From positions 62,001-126,000 of the forward strand of contig NC_017955.1 in the NCBI RefSeq assembly GCF_000306785.1: DNA of 64,000 nucleotides, written 5' to 3'. Position numbers and translations under genes: made by a program. The DNA is from Modestobacter italicus. GTDB taxonomy: Bacteria > Actinomycetota > Actinomycetes > Mycobacteriales > Geodermatophilaceae. The first letter of the stretch is position 1; every line of letters starts with the position of its first letter. This document shows, piece by piece, positions 50,681 to 59,603 of this stretch. The notes under the pieces were generated by a model. The model worked only from the letters and a program-made list of their open reading frames with translations. It was not told the DNA's origin and ran no database searches.

Positions 50681-51535
50681 TCAGTCGGGCGAGAAGGAGG
50701 GCTCGAGGACGGCAGGACGGGCCGGTCGGGAACCGGTCCCGGGCACCGCAGCCAGGACGCCGCCGAGCACCGTCCAGGGAGCGGAGGAGAGGTCGGCCGG
50801 CGTCTGGTCACCGCCGGACGAGCTGGCCCCGGCGGACGACGCCGGCACCGAGGCGGCCGGCAGGCCCGTCGGCGCGGCGGGGAGGACCGGGCCCGGCGTC
50901 GTCGCCGGCCCGGCCAGCACCACGTCCGTGGCCGCCGGGTCGGTCGACGCAATGGACACGGAGGACGTCGATCCGTCCGACAGCTGTGCGGCGGCCACGG
51001 CAGCCGCCGGGACACCGTCGCCGGCCGGGGCCGGGAGGGTCGGCTGCGCGGCGTCGGCCGGCCCGGTCACCGGGAGCGCGACCGGCAGGACGGGCGCGAC
51101 CACCTCGTCGACGACCGGGACGACCTGGTCCACGACCGGGACGACGACCTGCTCGACCACGGGCACGACGACCTGGTCCACCACGGGGACGACGACCTGC
51201 TCGACCACGGGCACGACCACCTGGTCCACCACCGGCACGACGACCTGCTCGACCGTCGGCGTCAGGACCTCGGTGACCGGCCGGACGACGGGGCTCACCG
51301 TCGGGACGACGACCTGCTGCGTCACCGGGGCCACCACCTCGCCGACCGGCACGAGCAGGTCGGAGGCGAGCGAGACCACCGGGCCGGGCGCGCGGGCGAC
51401 CTCGTCCGCGGAGGCGGTCGAGGCGGCCGAGCCCAGCAGCCACAGGCCGGTGCCGACGCCGGCGAGCACCAGCGCCCGGCCCGCGGAGCGGGTGAGGCGG
51501 CGTCCGGGAGCGACGGTGTGCGCGTGCTCGGTCAT
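50681..51535 (-). CDS. Secreted Val-Pro repeat protein with EPSFSPD tail
   Basis: 284 aa from the ATG at 51535 with GGGGAGG upstream. Signal peptide: RRLTRSAGRALVLAGVGTGLWLL, likely cleaved near ASADE. Residues about 65-140 are tandem VVVPVVEQ / VVVPVVDQ octapeptides. An Ala/Pro/Ser-rich part follows, then a tail with APWTVLGGVLAAVP and the end EPSFSPD. That tail resembles the end of the protein at 16145-18955 (WSPLGAL... EPSSSPD). There is no anchor. It is upstream of the chaplin-like gene, 106 nt apart, and probably co-expressed. Confidence 0.75.
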   Translation of the reverse strand: MTEHAHTVAPGRRLTRSAGRALVLAGVGTGLWLLGSAASTASADEVARAPGPVVSLASDLLVPVGEVVAPVTQQVVVPTVSPVVRPVTEVLTPTVEQVVVPVVDQVVVPVVEQVVVPVVDQVVVPVVEQVVVPVVDQVVPVVDEVVAPVLPVALPVTGPADAAQPTLPAPAGDGVPAAAVAAAQLSDGSTSSVSIASTDPAATDVVLAGPATTPGPVLPAAPTGLPAASVPASSAGASSSGGDQTPADLSSAPWTVLGGVLAAVPGTGSRPARPAVLEPSFSPD

Positions 51536-51661
51536 GCCACCTCCCCACTCGTTGTGATCGGGCTCTCACGTCGAGTGAACAGGCAGCAGTCGGATCCGGC
51601 AGCCCCAGATGGGTCCTCCGATCGGGTGGACTGCCGGCCCGCGGGGTGACGCAGCGTGAGG

Positions 51662-52399
51662 TCAGAGCGGGACGGACAGCCCCTCCGGGCTCGGCTGCTG
51701 CATGGCCGCCGCGATGTCGGCGCGCATCGGCGCGAGCCCGGTGCCGGCCAGGACGACGTCCCGGGCGAAGGCGTGCCAGCGGGCGGACCGGCGAACCATG
51801 GAGTGCCCGCCGGCGATCGTGAAGCGGGCGACCCGGGCGCCGGCGCGGCGGGCGCGGACGGCGTGGTCGAACGAGAGCCGGGCGGGCACCCAGCGGTCGC
51901 CACGGCCGTGCAGCACGGCCACCGTCTGGCCGCGCAACGGCAGCACCGGCTCGCCCGGCGGTGTCCAGGGGGCCAGCGCGCAGACGGCGGTGACCGACGG
52001 CTCGCTGCCCGCGCGCAGCACGGCCCGGCCGCCCATGGAGTGCCCGACCAGCACGATCGGGACGTCGGTGCCGTGCTCCTCGCGGAGGCGGGCGATCGCC
52101 CAGCGGACGTCCTGGAAGGCGTCGGCGGCCTCCCCGTTCCAGCCGGCGACGCGGTAGCGGAGCAGCGCCGTGCCGATCCCCTGGGCCCCGGCGGAGGCGT
52201 GCACGAACTGGTCGAAGGCGCGCATCCGGACCAGGGAGAGGGCGCGTTCGCGGGGCGGCTCGATGCTGGCGACGGTGCCGCCGTGGCAGAACAGCGCGAG
52301 GCCCCGGGTCTCGCCCTGCGCGGCGCGCTGCTCGAGGGCCGGGACGAGCGGGTCGGGGCGGTCGGCGTCGGGGGTGGGGATCGGTGGCTGGGCGTCCAC
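51662..52399 (-). CDS. Alpha/beta hydrolase
   Basis: 245 aa from a GTG at 52399. Nucleophile elbow GHSMGG in IVLVGHSMGGRAVL. The oxyanion region is near LALFCHGGTVAS, and late acid and base residues are plausible in LHGRGDRWVPA (Asp) and AGGHSMV (His). Dienelactone-hydrolase or serine-aminopeptidase-like arrangement; the substrate is unknown. No signal peptide. It ends about 125 nt from the promoter of the surface-protein genes. Confidence 0.85.
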   Translation of the reverse strand: MDAQPPIPTPDADRPDPLVPALEQRAAQGETRGLALFCHGGTVASIEPPRERALSLVRMRAFDQFVHASAGAQGIGTALLRYRVAGWNGEAADAFQDVRWAIARLREEHGTDVPIVLVGHSMGGRAVLRAGSEPSVTAVCALAPWTPPGEPVLPLRGQTVAVLHGRGDRWVPARLSFDHAVRARRAGARVARFTIAGGHSMVRRSARWHAFARDVVLAGTGLAPMRADIAAAMQQPSPEGLSVPL

Positions 52400-52474
52400 G
52401 GTGTCCTTCGGGATCGGCGGGTGCGGTCGGTCGGGGTCCGGCGCGGTGAACGCGACGGAGCCCCGACCGGACCG

Positions 52475-52681
52475 TCAGCGACCGCGGCGGGGCTTGCCCC
52501 CCAGCTTGACGCGCGCCCGGTCGCCGACGTCACCGGCCCTCAGCAGACCGTTGCTCAGGGTGGTCGGACCATTGCGCCGCTGCAGGGCCAGCCCGAGGCG
52601 GCGGAGCAGGCCGGTGGCCAGCGGGGCGAGGACGGTGAGCAGGACCCACATGCGGAACCGGCGGGTGAGGAAGAGCCACAT
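52475..52681 (-). CDS. Small basic membrane protein
   Basis: 68 aa from the ATG at 52681. One hydrophobic segment (MWVLLTVLAPLATGLL, about 11-26) is preceded by TRRFR and followed by a strongly basic tail (RRLGLALQRRNG ... KLGGKPRRGR). No family is recognised. Its orientation matches the neighbours, and coding bias looks right, but its small size makes the call less certain. Confidence 0.55.
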   Translation of the reverse strand: MWLFLTRRFRMWVLLTVLAPLATGLLRRLGLALQRRNGPTTLSNGLLRAGDVGDRARVKLGGKPRRGR

Positions 52682-52753
52682 GATCAGGACTCTGCCCGGA
52701 TCGCCGCCAGGTCAACCGGACCGCCCGGTCCGCACCGCCGCCCGCGGCGCCGG

Positions 52754-53773
52754 TCAGTCCGGGTCGGGCGCCAGCCGGACGACCATCTTGCCGGTGTTGC
52801 CCCCGCTGAGCAGCGCCCGGAAGGCGTCGACGGCGGAGTCCAGCCCCTCGACCACGGTCTCCCGCGCGACCACCGACCCCTCGCGCAGCCACCCCGACAC
52901 CGCCGCGACGAACTCCGGCCGCAGGTCGGCGTGCGAGCTGACGATGAACCCGCGCAGCGACAGCTGCTTCCCCACGGCCAGGCTCAGGTTCCGCGGCCCC
53001 GGCGGCGCGCTGACGGCGTTGTAGTTCGAGATCGACCCGCACAGCGCGGCCCGGCCGAACGTCCGGAACGCGGTGATCGCCGCCTCCAGGTGCTCCCCGC
53101 CGACGTTGTCGAAGAACACGTCGATGCCGTCCAGGGCGGCAGCGGCGAGCAGGTCGGTGATCGCGCCGTCGTGGTAGTCGAAGGCCGCGTCGAAGCCGAG
53201 GGACCCCAGCCAGGCCACCTTCTCCGGCGTCCCGGCGCTGCCGACCACCCGGGAGGCCCCGCGGAGCCGGGCGAACTGCCCCACCAGGCTGCCCACCGCA
53301 CCGGCCGCGCCGGACACGAAGACCGCGTCCCCGGGCTGGAAGGCGGCCAGCCGGAAGAGCCCGGCCCAGGCGGTGAGCCCGGGCATGCCGAGCACGCCGA
53401 GGTGCAGCGACAGCGGCAGCCCGGGCAGCGGCTCGACCACCTGCACGTGCGCGGCCGGCAGCACGGCGAGGTCACGCCAGCCGGCCCCGTGCAGCACCAG
53501 CGCACCCTCGGGCACGTCGTCGGACCGCGACGTGACGACCTGCCCGATCGCCCCGCCCTGCATCGTCTCGCCCAGCTCCCAGCTGGGCGCGTAGGACCTG
53601 GTCGCGTTCATCCGCCCCCGCATGTACGGGTCGACCGACATGGCGATCGTGCGGACGACGACCTCACCCGGCTGGGGCTCCGGGCGGTCGAGGGAGACGA
53701 GCGCGAAGTCGGCGTCCACCGGCTCGCCGTGCGGCCGACGGACCAGCTGCCACTCGCGGGTCGCGATGGTCAC
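52754..53773 (-). CDS. NADP-dependent MDR oxidoreductase (leukotriene B4 dehydrogenase-like)
   Basis: 339 aa. The GTG start overlaps the SDR stop (GTGA). Medium-chain reductase without zinc: MSVDPYMRGRMN at the substrate site, HLGVLGMPGLTAWAGLF, and the cofactor motif SGAAGAVGSLVGQFARLRG. The FFDNVGGEHLEAAI and YNAVSAPPGPRNLS segments are typical of the PTGR/CurA group, which reduces the C=C bond of enones with NADPH. It is coupled to the upstream SDR, so the two may act on the same pathway. Confidence 0.9.
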   Translation of the reverse strand: MTIATREWQLVRRPHGEPVDADFALVSLDRPEPQPGEVVVRTIAMSVDPYMRGRMNATRSYAPSWELGETMQGGAIGQVVTSRSDDVPEGALVLHGAGWRDLAVLPAAHVQVVEPLPGLPLSLHLGVLGMPGLTAWAGLFRLAAFQPGDAVFVSGAAGAVGSLVGQFARLRGASRVVGSAGTPEKVAWLGSLGFDAAFDYHDGAITDLLAAAALDGIDVFFDNVGGEHLEAAITAFRTFGRAALCGSISNYNAVSAPPGPRNLSLAVGKQLSLRGFIVSSHADLRPEFVAAVSGWLREGSVVARETVVEGLDSAVDAFRALLSGGNTGKMVVRLAPDPD

Positions 53774-54537
53774 CGCGGGAAGTCCGGCTCGTTGCGCGGC
53801 ACCACGAAGACCTCGGGCACGAAGCTGGTGTCCGGCATGGTGACCATCGTCAGCACCATCCGGGCGACGTCGGCCGGCGGCATCATCCGGTGCGCCGGGA
53901 TCCCCCAGCGCTCCATCATCGGGGTGTCCATCGCGGCCGGCACGATGCTGTGCACGCGGGCCGGGAACGGGGTCTCCGCGCCGTCGGCGCCGACGGTCGC
54001 CTTCTCCCGGAGCTCCCGCTGGATGCACCGGGTGGCGCTGCGGAACGCCGCCTTCGAGCTGTTGTAGGCGATCGCCCCGGCGCCCGAGGTCACCGCGGAC
54101 AGCGACGTCACGTGCACCACGTCGGCGACGGTGTCGGCCGGGCGGTGCTGCACCACCTTGAGGAACTCGCTGGTCAGGAAGACCGGGCCCTCGCAGTTGA
54201 CCGCGTGCACCATCCGGTAGTCGGCGAGGTCGATGTCGGTGATGTAGCCCGGCCGGTCGATGCCGGCGACGTTGACCAGCAGGTCGAAGGCGTCGCCGTG
54301 CCGGTCGAACAGGTCGGCGACCACCCGGCGGCGCGCGTCGTCGTCGGTGACGTCGAGCGCGACCACCTCGGCGGCGTCCCCGATCTCCGCCCGGGTCTTC
54401 TCCGCCCCGGCGGTGTCGACGTCGCCCAGCACGACGGTGGCCCCGGCGTCGGCCAGGGCGGCCGCCACCGCCCGGCCCAGCCCGCTCGCGGCGCCGGTCA
54501 CCAGCGCCACCCGACCCGACAGCTGTTCAGTGCTCAT
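53770..54537 (-). CDS. SDR family oxidoreductase
   Basis: 255 aa from the ATG at 54537 with GGGAGC upstream; 12 extra codons to 54573 are unlike the family. Classical SDR: TGAASGLGRAVAAAL, NVAGIDRPG as the NNAG equivalent, VTSLSAVTSG with the catalytic Ser, and AYNSSKAAF as YxxxK. The VVPRNEPDFPR C-terminus is unassigned. It is the first gene of a pair with the MDR reductase and divergent from the methyltransferase gene. Confidence 0.87.
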   Translation of the reverse strand: MSTEQLSGRVALVTGAASGLGRAVAAALADAGATVVLGDVDTAGAEKTRAEIGDAAEVVALDVTDDDARRRVVADLFDRHGDAFDLLVNVAGIDRPGYITDIDLADYRMVHAVNCEGPVFLTSEFLKVVQHRPADTVADVVHVTSLSAVTSGAGAIAYNSSKAAFRSATRCIQRELREKATVGADGAETPFPARVHSIVPAAMDTPMMERWGIPAHRMMPPADVARMVLTMVTMPDTSFVPEVFVVPRNEPDFPR

Positions 54538-54665
54538 GTGCTCCCGTTCCTCGTCTCGCCAGAGTCGCCACAATGGCGGACGGCGACCGTCGCCGCAGCA
54601 CGGGCCTGCGCCCGCCCCCGACCCACCCGGGTCGGGGCCGCCGCCGTTCGTGGAGAGTGGTCGCC

Positions 54666-55787
54666 GTGGACGCCGCCGAGTTCTTCGCCCAGCTGAGCCG
54701 GGAGCCCGACGTCGACGCCCCCGACCTGGTCGCCGTCGACGCCACCGACCGGCTGCTGCTCGACGAGGCCGCGACCGACCTCGCCGCGCACCCCGGCGCC
54801 GTCGTCGTGCTGGACGACGACCACGGCGCGCTCACCCTCGGCGCCGTCGCGCTGCACGGGGCGACCGGCGTCCGGGTGCACCAGGACCTGCTGGTCGGTG
54901 AGCTGGCGCTGGCCGCCAACGCCGAGCGGACCGGTCAGACCGGGACGTACACCCGGCACGGCCTGGACGCCGACCTGCTGCGCGGCGCCCGGGTGGTGCT
55001 CGCCAAGGCCCCGAAGAGCCTCGAGGCCCTGCGCGAGCTCGTCCAGGTGGTGGCCGCCGGCGCCGACCCGGCGGTGACGCTCTACGTGGGCGGCCGGGTG
55101 AAGCACATGACGCTCGGCATGAACGACGTGCTGGCCGAGGGCTTCACCGACGTGCACGCCACCCTGGCCCGGCAGAAGTCCCGGGTGCTGGTGGCCCGCG
55201 GCCCGCGCCCGGTGCAGAGCTCCTTCCCGGTCTGCCGGGAGCACGCCGACCTCGGGCTCACCGTCTGCGCGCACGGCGCGGCGTTCGCCGGGGTCAAGGT
55301 CGACCGCGGCACCCGGGCGCTGCTGGCCGCGCTGCCCGGCGCCGTCCCGGACGCCGCGACGGCGGTCGACCTGGGCTGCGGCACCGGCGTGCTGGCGGTC
55401 GCGCTGGCCGCCGCCCGGCCCGGGCTGTCGGTCGTCGGCGTGGACCAGTCGGCGGCGGCGGTGGCCTCCGCGGTGGCGACGGTCGCCGCCAACGGGCTGG
55501 GCGACCGGGTGCGGGTGGTCCGGGACGACGCCGCCGGCAGCCTGCCCGACGCGAGCGTCGACCTGGTCGTCTGCAACCCGCCGTTCCACAGCGGGGTGGC
55601 GGTCTCCGAGACGCTGGCGCACCGGCTGTTCGCCGGCGCGGCCCGGGTGCTCCGCCCAGGCGGCGAGCTGTGGTGCGTCTACAACAGCCACCTGCCGCAC
55701 CGGGACGCGCTGCGCCGCATCGTCGGCCCGACCCGGCAGGTCACCCGCGACCCCACCTTCACCGTCACGGCCTCGACCCGGACGTAG
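54666..55787 (+). CDS. Class I methyltransferase, RsmC/RlmG-like
   Basis: 373 aa from the GTG at 54666 (GGAGAG 9 nt upstream); GTG 54657 is an alternative. The N-terminal half (about 1-190) is a degenerate methyltransferase-like domain, as in RsmC/RlmG. The C-terminal half has the SAM motif VDLGCGTGVLAVAL and catalytic VVCNPPFHSG (NPPF), the mark of N2-guanine rRNA methyltransferases. The target is therefore probably a guanine in 16S or 23S rRNA. This is a family inference, not site-specific. Confidence 0.85.
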   Translation: MDAAEFFAQLSREPDVDAPDLVAVDATDRLLLDEAATDLAAHPGAVVVLDDDHGALTLGAVALHGATGVRVHQDLLVGELALAANAERTGQTGTYTRHGLDADLLRGARVVLAKAPKSLEALRELVQVVAAGADPAVTLYVGGRVKHMTLGMNDVLAEGFTDVHATLARQKSRVLVARGPRPVQSSFPVCREHADLGLTVCAHGAAFAGVKVDRGTRALLAALPGAVPDAATAVDLGCGTGVLAVALAAARPGLSVVGVDQSAAAVASAVATVAANGLGDRVRVVRDDAAGSLPDASVDLVVCNPPFHSGVAVSETLAHRLFAGAARVLRPGGELWCVYNSHLPHRDALRRIVGPTRQVTRDPTFTVTASTRT

Positions 55788-55800
55788 CCGGGGCCCTCCG

Positions 55801-56295
55801 TCAGTGCCCGGAGCCGCCGCGGGAGACGACCGGCGGCTCGGTCGACCAGGGGAAGTTGATCCAGGCGTCGGTCTTCTTCCACGCGTAGTCGCAGGCGACC
55901 ACCGAGCGCGGCTTCTCGTAGATGACGGCGGTGCGCACCTCGGTGACGTGGCCGGCGCAGAAGTCCGTGACCAGCTCGAGGGTCTTGCCGGTGTCGGCGA
56001 CGTCGTCGGCCACCAGCACCCTCGTGCCGGTCAGGTCGACGACGTCCAGGGTCGGCGGCAGGACCACCGGCAGCTCCAGCCGCTCGTCGACGCCGGTGTA
56101 GAACTCGACGTTCATCACGAAGAGGTTCTTCACGTCCAGCGCGTAGCCCAGCGCCCCGCCCAGGAACAGCCCGCCGCGGGCGATGGACAGGATGATGTCG
56201 GGCTCGAAGCCGCTGTCGGCGACCTGCTGTGCCAGCTCCCGGGCCGCCCGCCCGAAGTCGGCGTAGGTGAGGGTCTCGCGCTCGGCGTCGGTCAC
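55801..56295 (-). CDS. Phosphoribosyltransferase (xanthine/hypoxanthine type)
   Basis: 164 aa from a GTG at 56295. The PRPP-binding motif is RVLVADDVADTGKTLELV, the pyrophosphate loop lies in DIILSIARGGLFLGGAL, and the C-terminal DAWINFPWS aromatic region stacks the base. Closest in form to Gpt-type xanthine/hypoxanthine phosphoribosyltransferases. It starts 9 nt after the urate oxidase gene, last in a purine-degradation operon, where it may salvage xanthine or hypoxanthine. Confidence 0.85.
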   Translation of the reverse strand: MTDAERETLTYADFGRAARELAQQVADSGFEPDIILSIARGGLFLGGALGYALDVKNLFVMNVEFYTGVDERLELPVVLPPTLDVVDLTGTRVLVADDVADTGKTLELVTDFCAGHVTEVRTAVIYEKPRSVVACDYAWKKTDAWINFPWSTEPPVVSRGGSGH

Positions 56296-56304
56296 CGGAC
56301 GATC

Positions 56305-57210
56305 TCAGCAGAACCCGGGCGTGCCCAGCCAGGCGGCCGGGGCGGCCGGGACGTCGTCCCGCAGGACGGTCCCCTCGATCAGCCCGTACGGCCGGTCGTC
56401 GGCGTGGTAGACCACCGCGCCCGGCGCGTCGAGGGCGTTGTCCAGCCCGTAGGCGGACAGGTCCTGCAGGAAGTGGTGCTTGTTCGGCATCGAGAACCGG
56501 ATCTCCGCCACGTCGCCGTGCTGCTCGAGCGCCTTCTCGCCCATCGCGTACAGCGTCTGCTGCAGCGCCAGGCTGTGCGTGCCGGCGAAGGTCTCCAGCA
56601 GCGTCGTCCGGACGGCGTCGTAGCTGCCGTTCCAGTCCACGTCGGTGCCGGTGTACCGCCAGCGGGCGGTGACCGCGGTGGCCAGCACCCGGTCGGTGGT
56701 CTCCGGCAGGGTCGTGTAGCGGTCGCGGGGGAAGCCCCAGAACTCCGACCCGGTGCTCTTGAGGACGACGAGGTCGGTCAGCCCGGCGATCACGTGCACG
56801 TCATCGCCGTCCACGGTGACCACCGCCGTCCGGACCTCACCCCCGGGCCGGCGGAACGCGTGGTCGTGCGGCTGCCCGCCGACGGTGATCCGGTCCCAGC
56901 CGTAGGACTCGATCGCCACCCGGGCGCCGGAGACCCAGGGGTAAGAGCTGGTGAAGTGGTCGGCCAGCCGGATGCCGAACTCCTCGCAGCTGCCGATCCC
57001 GTCGCGGGCGAAGGCGAAGACGGTGTTCTTCTGCGCGTCGGTGGTCAGCACGTGGGCGTTGTCACCGGCGGTGTGCGCCGCGGCGAAGTCACCCCGCAGC
57101 GCGGAGCTGACGTTGAGGTCGACCAGCGAGTGGCGGGGGGTCGAGCGGTCGACCGCGACGACGCGGACCTCCGCCTTCCCGTACTGGTTGGGCCCGAGGA
57201 CGATCGCCAT
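56305..57210 (-). CDS. pucL: Urate oxidase (factor-independent uricase)
   Basis: 301 aa from the ATG at 57210 with GAAGG upstream. Two T-fold (tunnelling) domains: the N-terminal GPNQYGKAEVRVV, with the catalytic Lys, and TTDAQKNTVFAFARD with the Thr and Asn that bind urate and oxygen. The C-terminal domain has FSMPNKHHFLQDLS, with the conserved His pair. It oxidises urate to 5-hydroxyisourate and H2O2. The next two pathway enzymes are encoded just upstream on the same strand. Confidence 0.95.
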   Translation of the reverse strand: MAIVLGPNQYGKAEVRVVAVDRSTPRHSLVDLNVSSALRGDFAAAHTAGDNAHVLTTDAQKNTVFAFARDGIGSCEEFGIRLADHFTSSYPWVSGARVAIESYGWDRITVGGQPHDHAFRRPGGEVRTAVVTVDGDDVHVIAGLTDLVVLKSTGSEFWGFPRDRYTTLPETTDRVLATAVTARWRYTGTDVDWNGSYDAVRTTLLETFAGTHSLALQQTLYAMGEKALEQHGDVAEIRFSMPNKHHFLQDLSAYGLDNALDAPGAVVYHADDRPYGLIEGTVLRDDVPAAPAAWLGTPGFC

Positions 57211-57310
57211 GCGCGCACCTTCGCTGATCGAGATTGCCGGGATGTTGCACACGAAGGACCCCGTCCTCCCCACCCTTCGCAAGCTCAGGGCGGGACCCGG
57301 GACGGGGCCG

Positions 57311-57628
57311 TCAAGAACCTCTGTACGTCGAGTAGCTGAACGGGGAGAGCAGCAGCGGCACGTGGTGGTGCTCGGCGGGCTCGCGGACGGCGAAGGTCAG
57401 CACCACCTCGGGCCAGAACGTCTCGCGGCCCTGCGCCTCCGCCCACGCGCCGGTGCCGAACACCAGCCGGTGCGGCCCCGCGGCGGTCGCGTCCTCGGTG
57501 AGCCGGCAGCGCCCGTCGGCGTCCGTGGTGCCGCTGGCCACCACCCCGTCGGCGTCCAGCAGCTGGACGGCGATGCCCGCAGCGGGCCGGCCGAGCACCG
57601 CGTCCAGCACGTGCGTCGAGACGCTCAT
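57311..57628 (-). CDS. uraH: 5-Hydroxyisourate hydrolase
   Basis: 105 aa, transthyretin-like. STHVLDAVLGRPAAG carries the first His, GPHRLVFGTGAW the Arg region, and the C-terminus YSTYRGS is the diagnostic family ending. It hydrolyses 5-hydroxyisourate to OHCU. The ATG overlaps the OHCU decarboxylase stop (ATGA). A 100-nt gap with a weak hairpin separates it from urate oxidase. Confidence 0.95.
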   Translation of the reverse strand: MSVSTHVLDAVLGRPAAGIAVQLLDADGVVASGTTDADGRCRLTEDATAAGPHRLVFGTGAWAEAQGRETFWPEVVLTFAVREPAEHHHVPLLLSPFSYSTYRGS

Positions 57629-58152
57629 GCCGCCCCTTCCTCCACCAGCCGGCGCACCCGCAGCGCCGTGATCTGCGCCAGCTGCTCGGTCACCTCGGAC
57701 CGCTCGGTCTCCGGGTCGTTCGCCAGCCGGCGGTCGAGCTCGGCCAGCATCTCCTCCGCCGTCCGGCCCGCGGCCCGGATCAGGAACACGTGGTGGAACC
57801 GCTGCTCGTAGGCCCGGTTGCCGGCCAGCACGGCGGCCCTCAGCTCGGCGTCGGCGGCGCTCATCCCGTTCTGCTCCCGCCGCGAGGAGCGGGCCTCGGC
57901 GGTGGACCCGGTCACCCGGTCGCCGATCCGCGGGTGGGCGGTCAGCGCGACGGCGACCTCTTCCCAGGGCAGCGCGCGGCTGACCTGCTCGACCCGCCGC
58001 ACCAGCGTGTCGACGTCGGGGTAGGGCCGGCCGACCGCCACCTCGGTCGCGAACCGCGGCGCGGCGTTGATCGCCTGCAGCACGTCCTCGACCTGCTCGA
58101 CCGGTTCGGAGTTGAAGCGCATGAGGGCAGGGGGGACGGCGGGCTCGGCCAC
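57625..58152 (-). CDS. uraD: OHCU decarboxylase
   Basis: 175 aa from a GTG at 58152; an ATG at 58122 (MRFNSEP) is an alternative. All-helical decarboxylase with the catalytic His in ALTAHPRIGDR and the NRAYEQRFHHVFLIRAAGRTAEEML segment. It converts 2-oxo-4-hydroxy-4-carboxy-5-ureidoimidazoline to S-allantoin. It is first in the operon uraD-uraH-uricase-phosphoribosyltransferase and divergent from the aldolase-like gene. Confidence 0.95.
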   Translation of the reverse strand: MAEPAVPPALMRFNSEPVEQVEDVLQAINAAPRFATEVAVGRPYPDVDTLVRRVEQVSRALPWEEVAVALTAHPRIGDRVTGSTAEARSSRREQNGMSAADAELRAAVLAGNRAYEQRFHHVFLIRAAGRTAEEMLAELDRRLANDPETERSEVTEQLAQITALRVRRLVEEGAA

Positions 58153-58203
58153 GTGGGAGAGGATGCCAGCTCGCGACCCCGGTCAGCAGACAACGGAGCC
58201 ACC

Positions 58204-59406
58204 GTGATCCCCGAGCACGTCCTCGCCGCACTCGACCAGCAGCTGGCGCCCGTCGACGCCGCCCGGCTGGCCGCCTACCCGGGCGAGCCGCCGACCCGGC
58301 AGCCGGTGCACACCTGCTACGTGCCCGCCGACGCAGTCGTCCCCGGGCTGGTGGCCTCCTGGGGGGCGACGGCGCTCGCCGCCCTCGACGAGCACGGCCT
58401 CCCCGACCTCGGCCTGGACGCCGACCTGGTCGCCGACGTCCTGCCCCGGGTGCGCCGCAAGCTGGCCGTCGAGCCGGTCGAGGACCTGCGGGTCGACGCC
58501 GAGGACGGCTACCGCGGGTCGCCGGAGGTCGAGGACGACGACGTGCGGGCCGCGGCCGCCGTCCTGGCCGCCGAGCCGGCGCTGCCGCCGTTCCTGGGCA
58601 TCCGGGCCAAGTCGCTGGAGGAGCCCACCCGGCGCCGCGGCGTCCGCAGCCTGGACCTGTTCCTGACCGGGCTGGCCGGCGCCGGCCGCGAGCGGGCGGT
58701 CGTCACGCTGCCCAAGGTCACCGCCGTCGAGCAGGTCACCGCGTTCCTGCCGGTCCTCTACGCCCTGCAGCAGACCAGCGGGCTCGCGCTGGACCTGGAG
58801 CTGCAGGTCGAGACCCCGCAGGCCGTGCTCGGCGCGGACGGGACGGCGACGCTGGCCCGGATGCTGCACGCCGGGGCGGGCCGGGTCACCGGCCTGCACT
58901 ACGGCACCTACGACTACAGCGCCTCGCTGGGCATCGCCGCGGCCCACCAGGCCTCCGACCACCCCGCGGCCGACGCCGCCAAGCAGGCCATGCAGGTGGC
59001 CGTCGCCGGGACCGGTGCACGCGCCGTCGACGGCTCGACCAACGTGCTGCCGGTCGGGTCGACGGCGGAGGTGCACGCCGGCTGGCGGCTGCACGCCGGG
59101 CTGGTCCGCCGGGCGCTGGAGCGCGGCTTCTACCAGGGCTGGGACCTGCACCCCGCCCAGCTGGTCACCCGGTACGTGGCGACCTACGCCTTCTTCCGGG
59201 CCGCGCTGCCGGCCGCCGCCGCCCGGCTGACCGCCTACGTGAGCCGGGTCGAGGGCGGGGTGCTCGACGAGCCGGCCACCGCCCGGGCGCTGGCCACCGT
59301 CGTGCTGCGCGGGCTGGACTGCGGTGCCCTCGACGTCGCCGAGGTCGAGTCGGCGACGGGCCTGGACCGGACCGCCCTCGACGCCCTGGCCGGCCGGCGG
59401 CGCTGA
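58204..59406 (+). CDS. HpcH/HpaI aldolase/citrate lyase-like protein (DUF6986 type)
   Basis: 400 aa from the GTG at 58204 with GGAG 5 nt upstream. TIM-barrel features include VDAEDGYRG with acidic metal ligands, LGIRAKSLEEPTRRR with the Arg, LDLELQVETPQAVLG with the Glu ligand, and GLHYGTYDYSASLGI with the late Asp. FYQGWDLHPAQLVTRYVATYAFFR resembles the end of malate synthase/citramalyl lyases. It is divergent from the urate operon (51-nt gap), so it may process a product of ureide catabolism. The reaction is not known. Confidence 0.8.
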   Translation: MIPEHVLAALDQQLAPVDAARLAAYPGEPPTRQPVHTCYVPADAVVPGLVASWGATALAALDEHGLPDLGLDADLVADVLPRVRRKLAVEPVEDLRVDAEDGYRGSPEVEDDDVRAAAAVLAAEPALPPFLGIRAKSLEEPTRRRGVRSLDLFLTGLAGAGRERAVVTLPKVTAVEQVTAFLPVLYALQQTSGLALDLELQVETPQAVLGADGTATLARMLHAGAGRVTGLHYGTYDYSASLGIAAAHQASDHPAADAAKQAMQVAVAGTGARAVDGSTNVLPVGSTAEVHAGWRLHAGLVRRALERGFYQGWDLHPAQLVTRYVATYAFFRAALPAAAARLTAYVSRVEGGVLDEPATARALATVVLRGLDCGALDVAEVESATGLDRTALDALAGRRR

Positions 59407-59603
59407 CCCGGCGGGCGATCTCCGGCGACACGCCGACACGGCAGCTCACCCTCCGCGAGGAACGGGGAGACCGCGCAGGCCAGCCGCCTGTCCGGGCCCG
59501 GCGACGGACCGCCGCGGGGGCCGGGTGCGTCCGCCGGGAGGCGGGTGCTTGAGAATGCGACCAGTCGTCGAGGTCCCTGGGGCCCGGGAGAGGAGCGCCG
59601 CCA

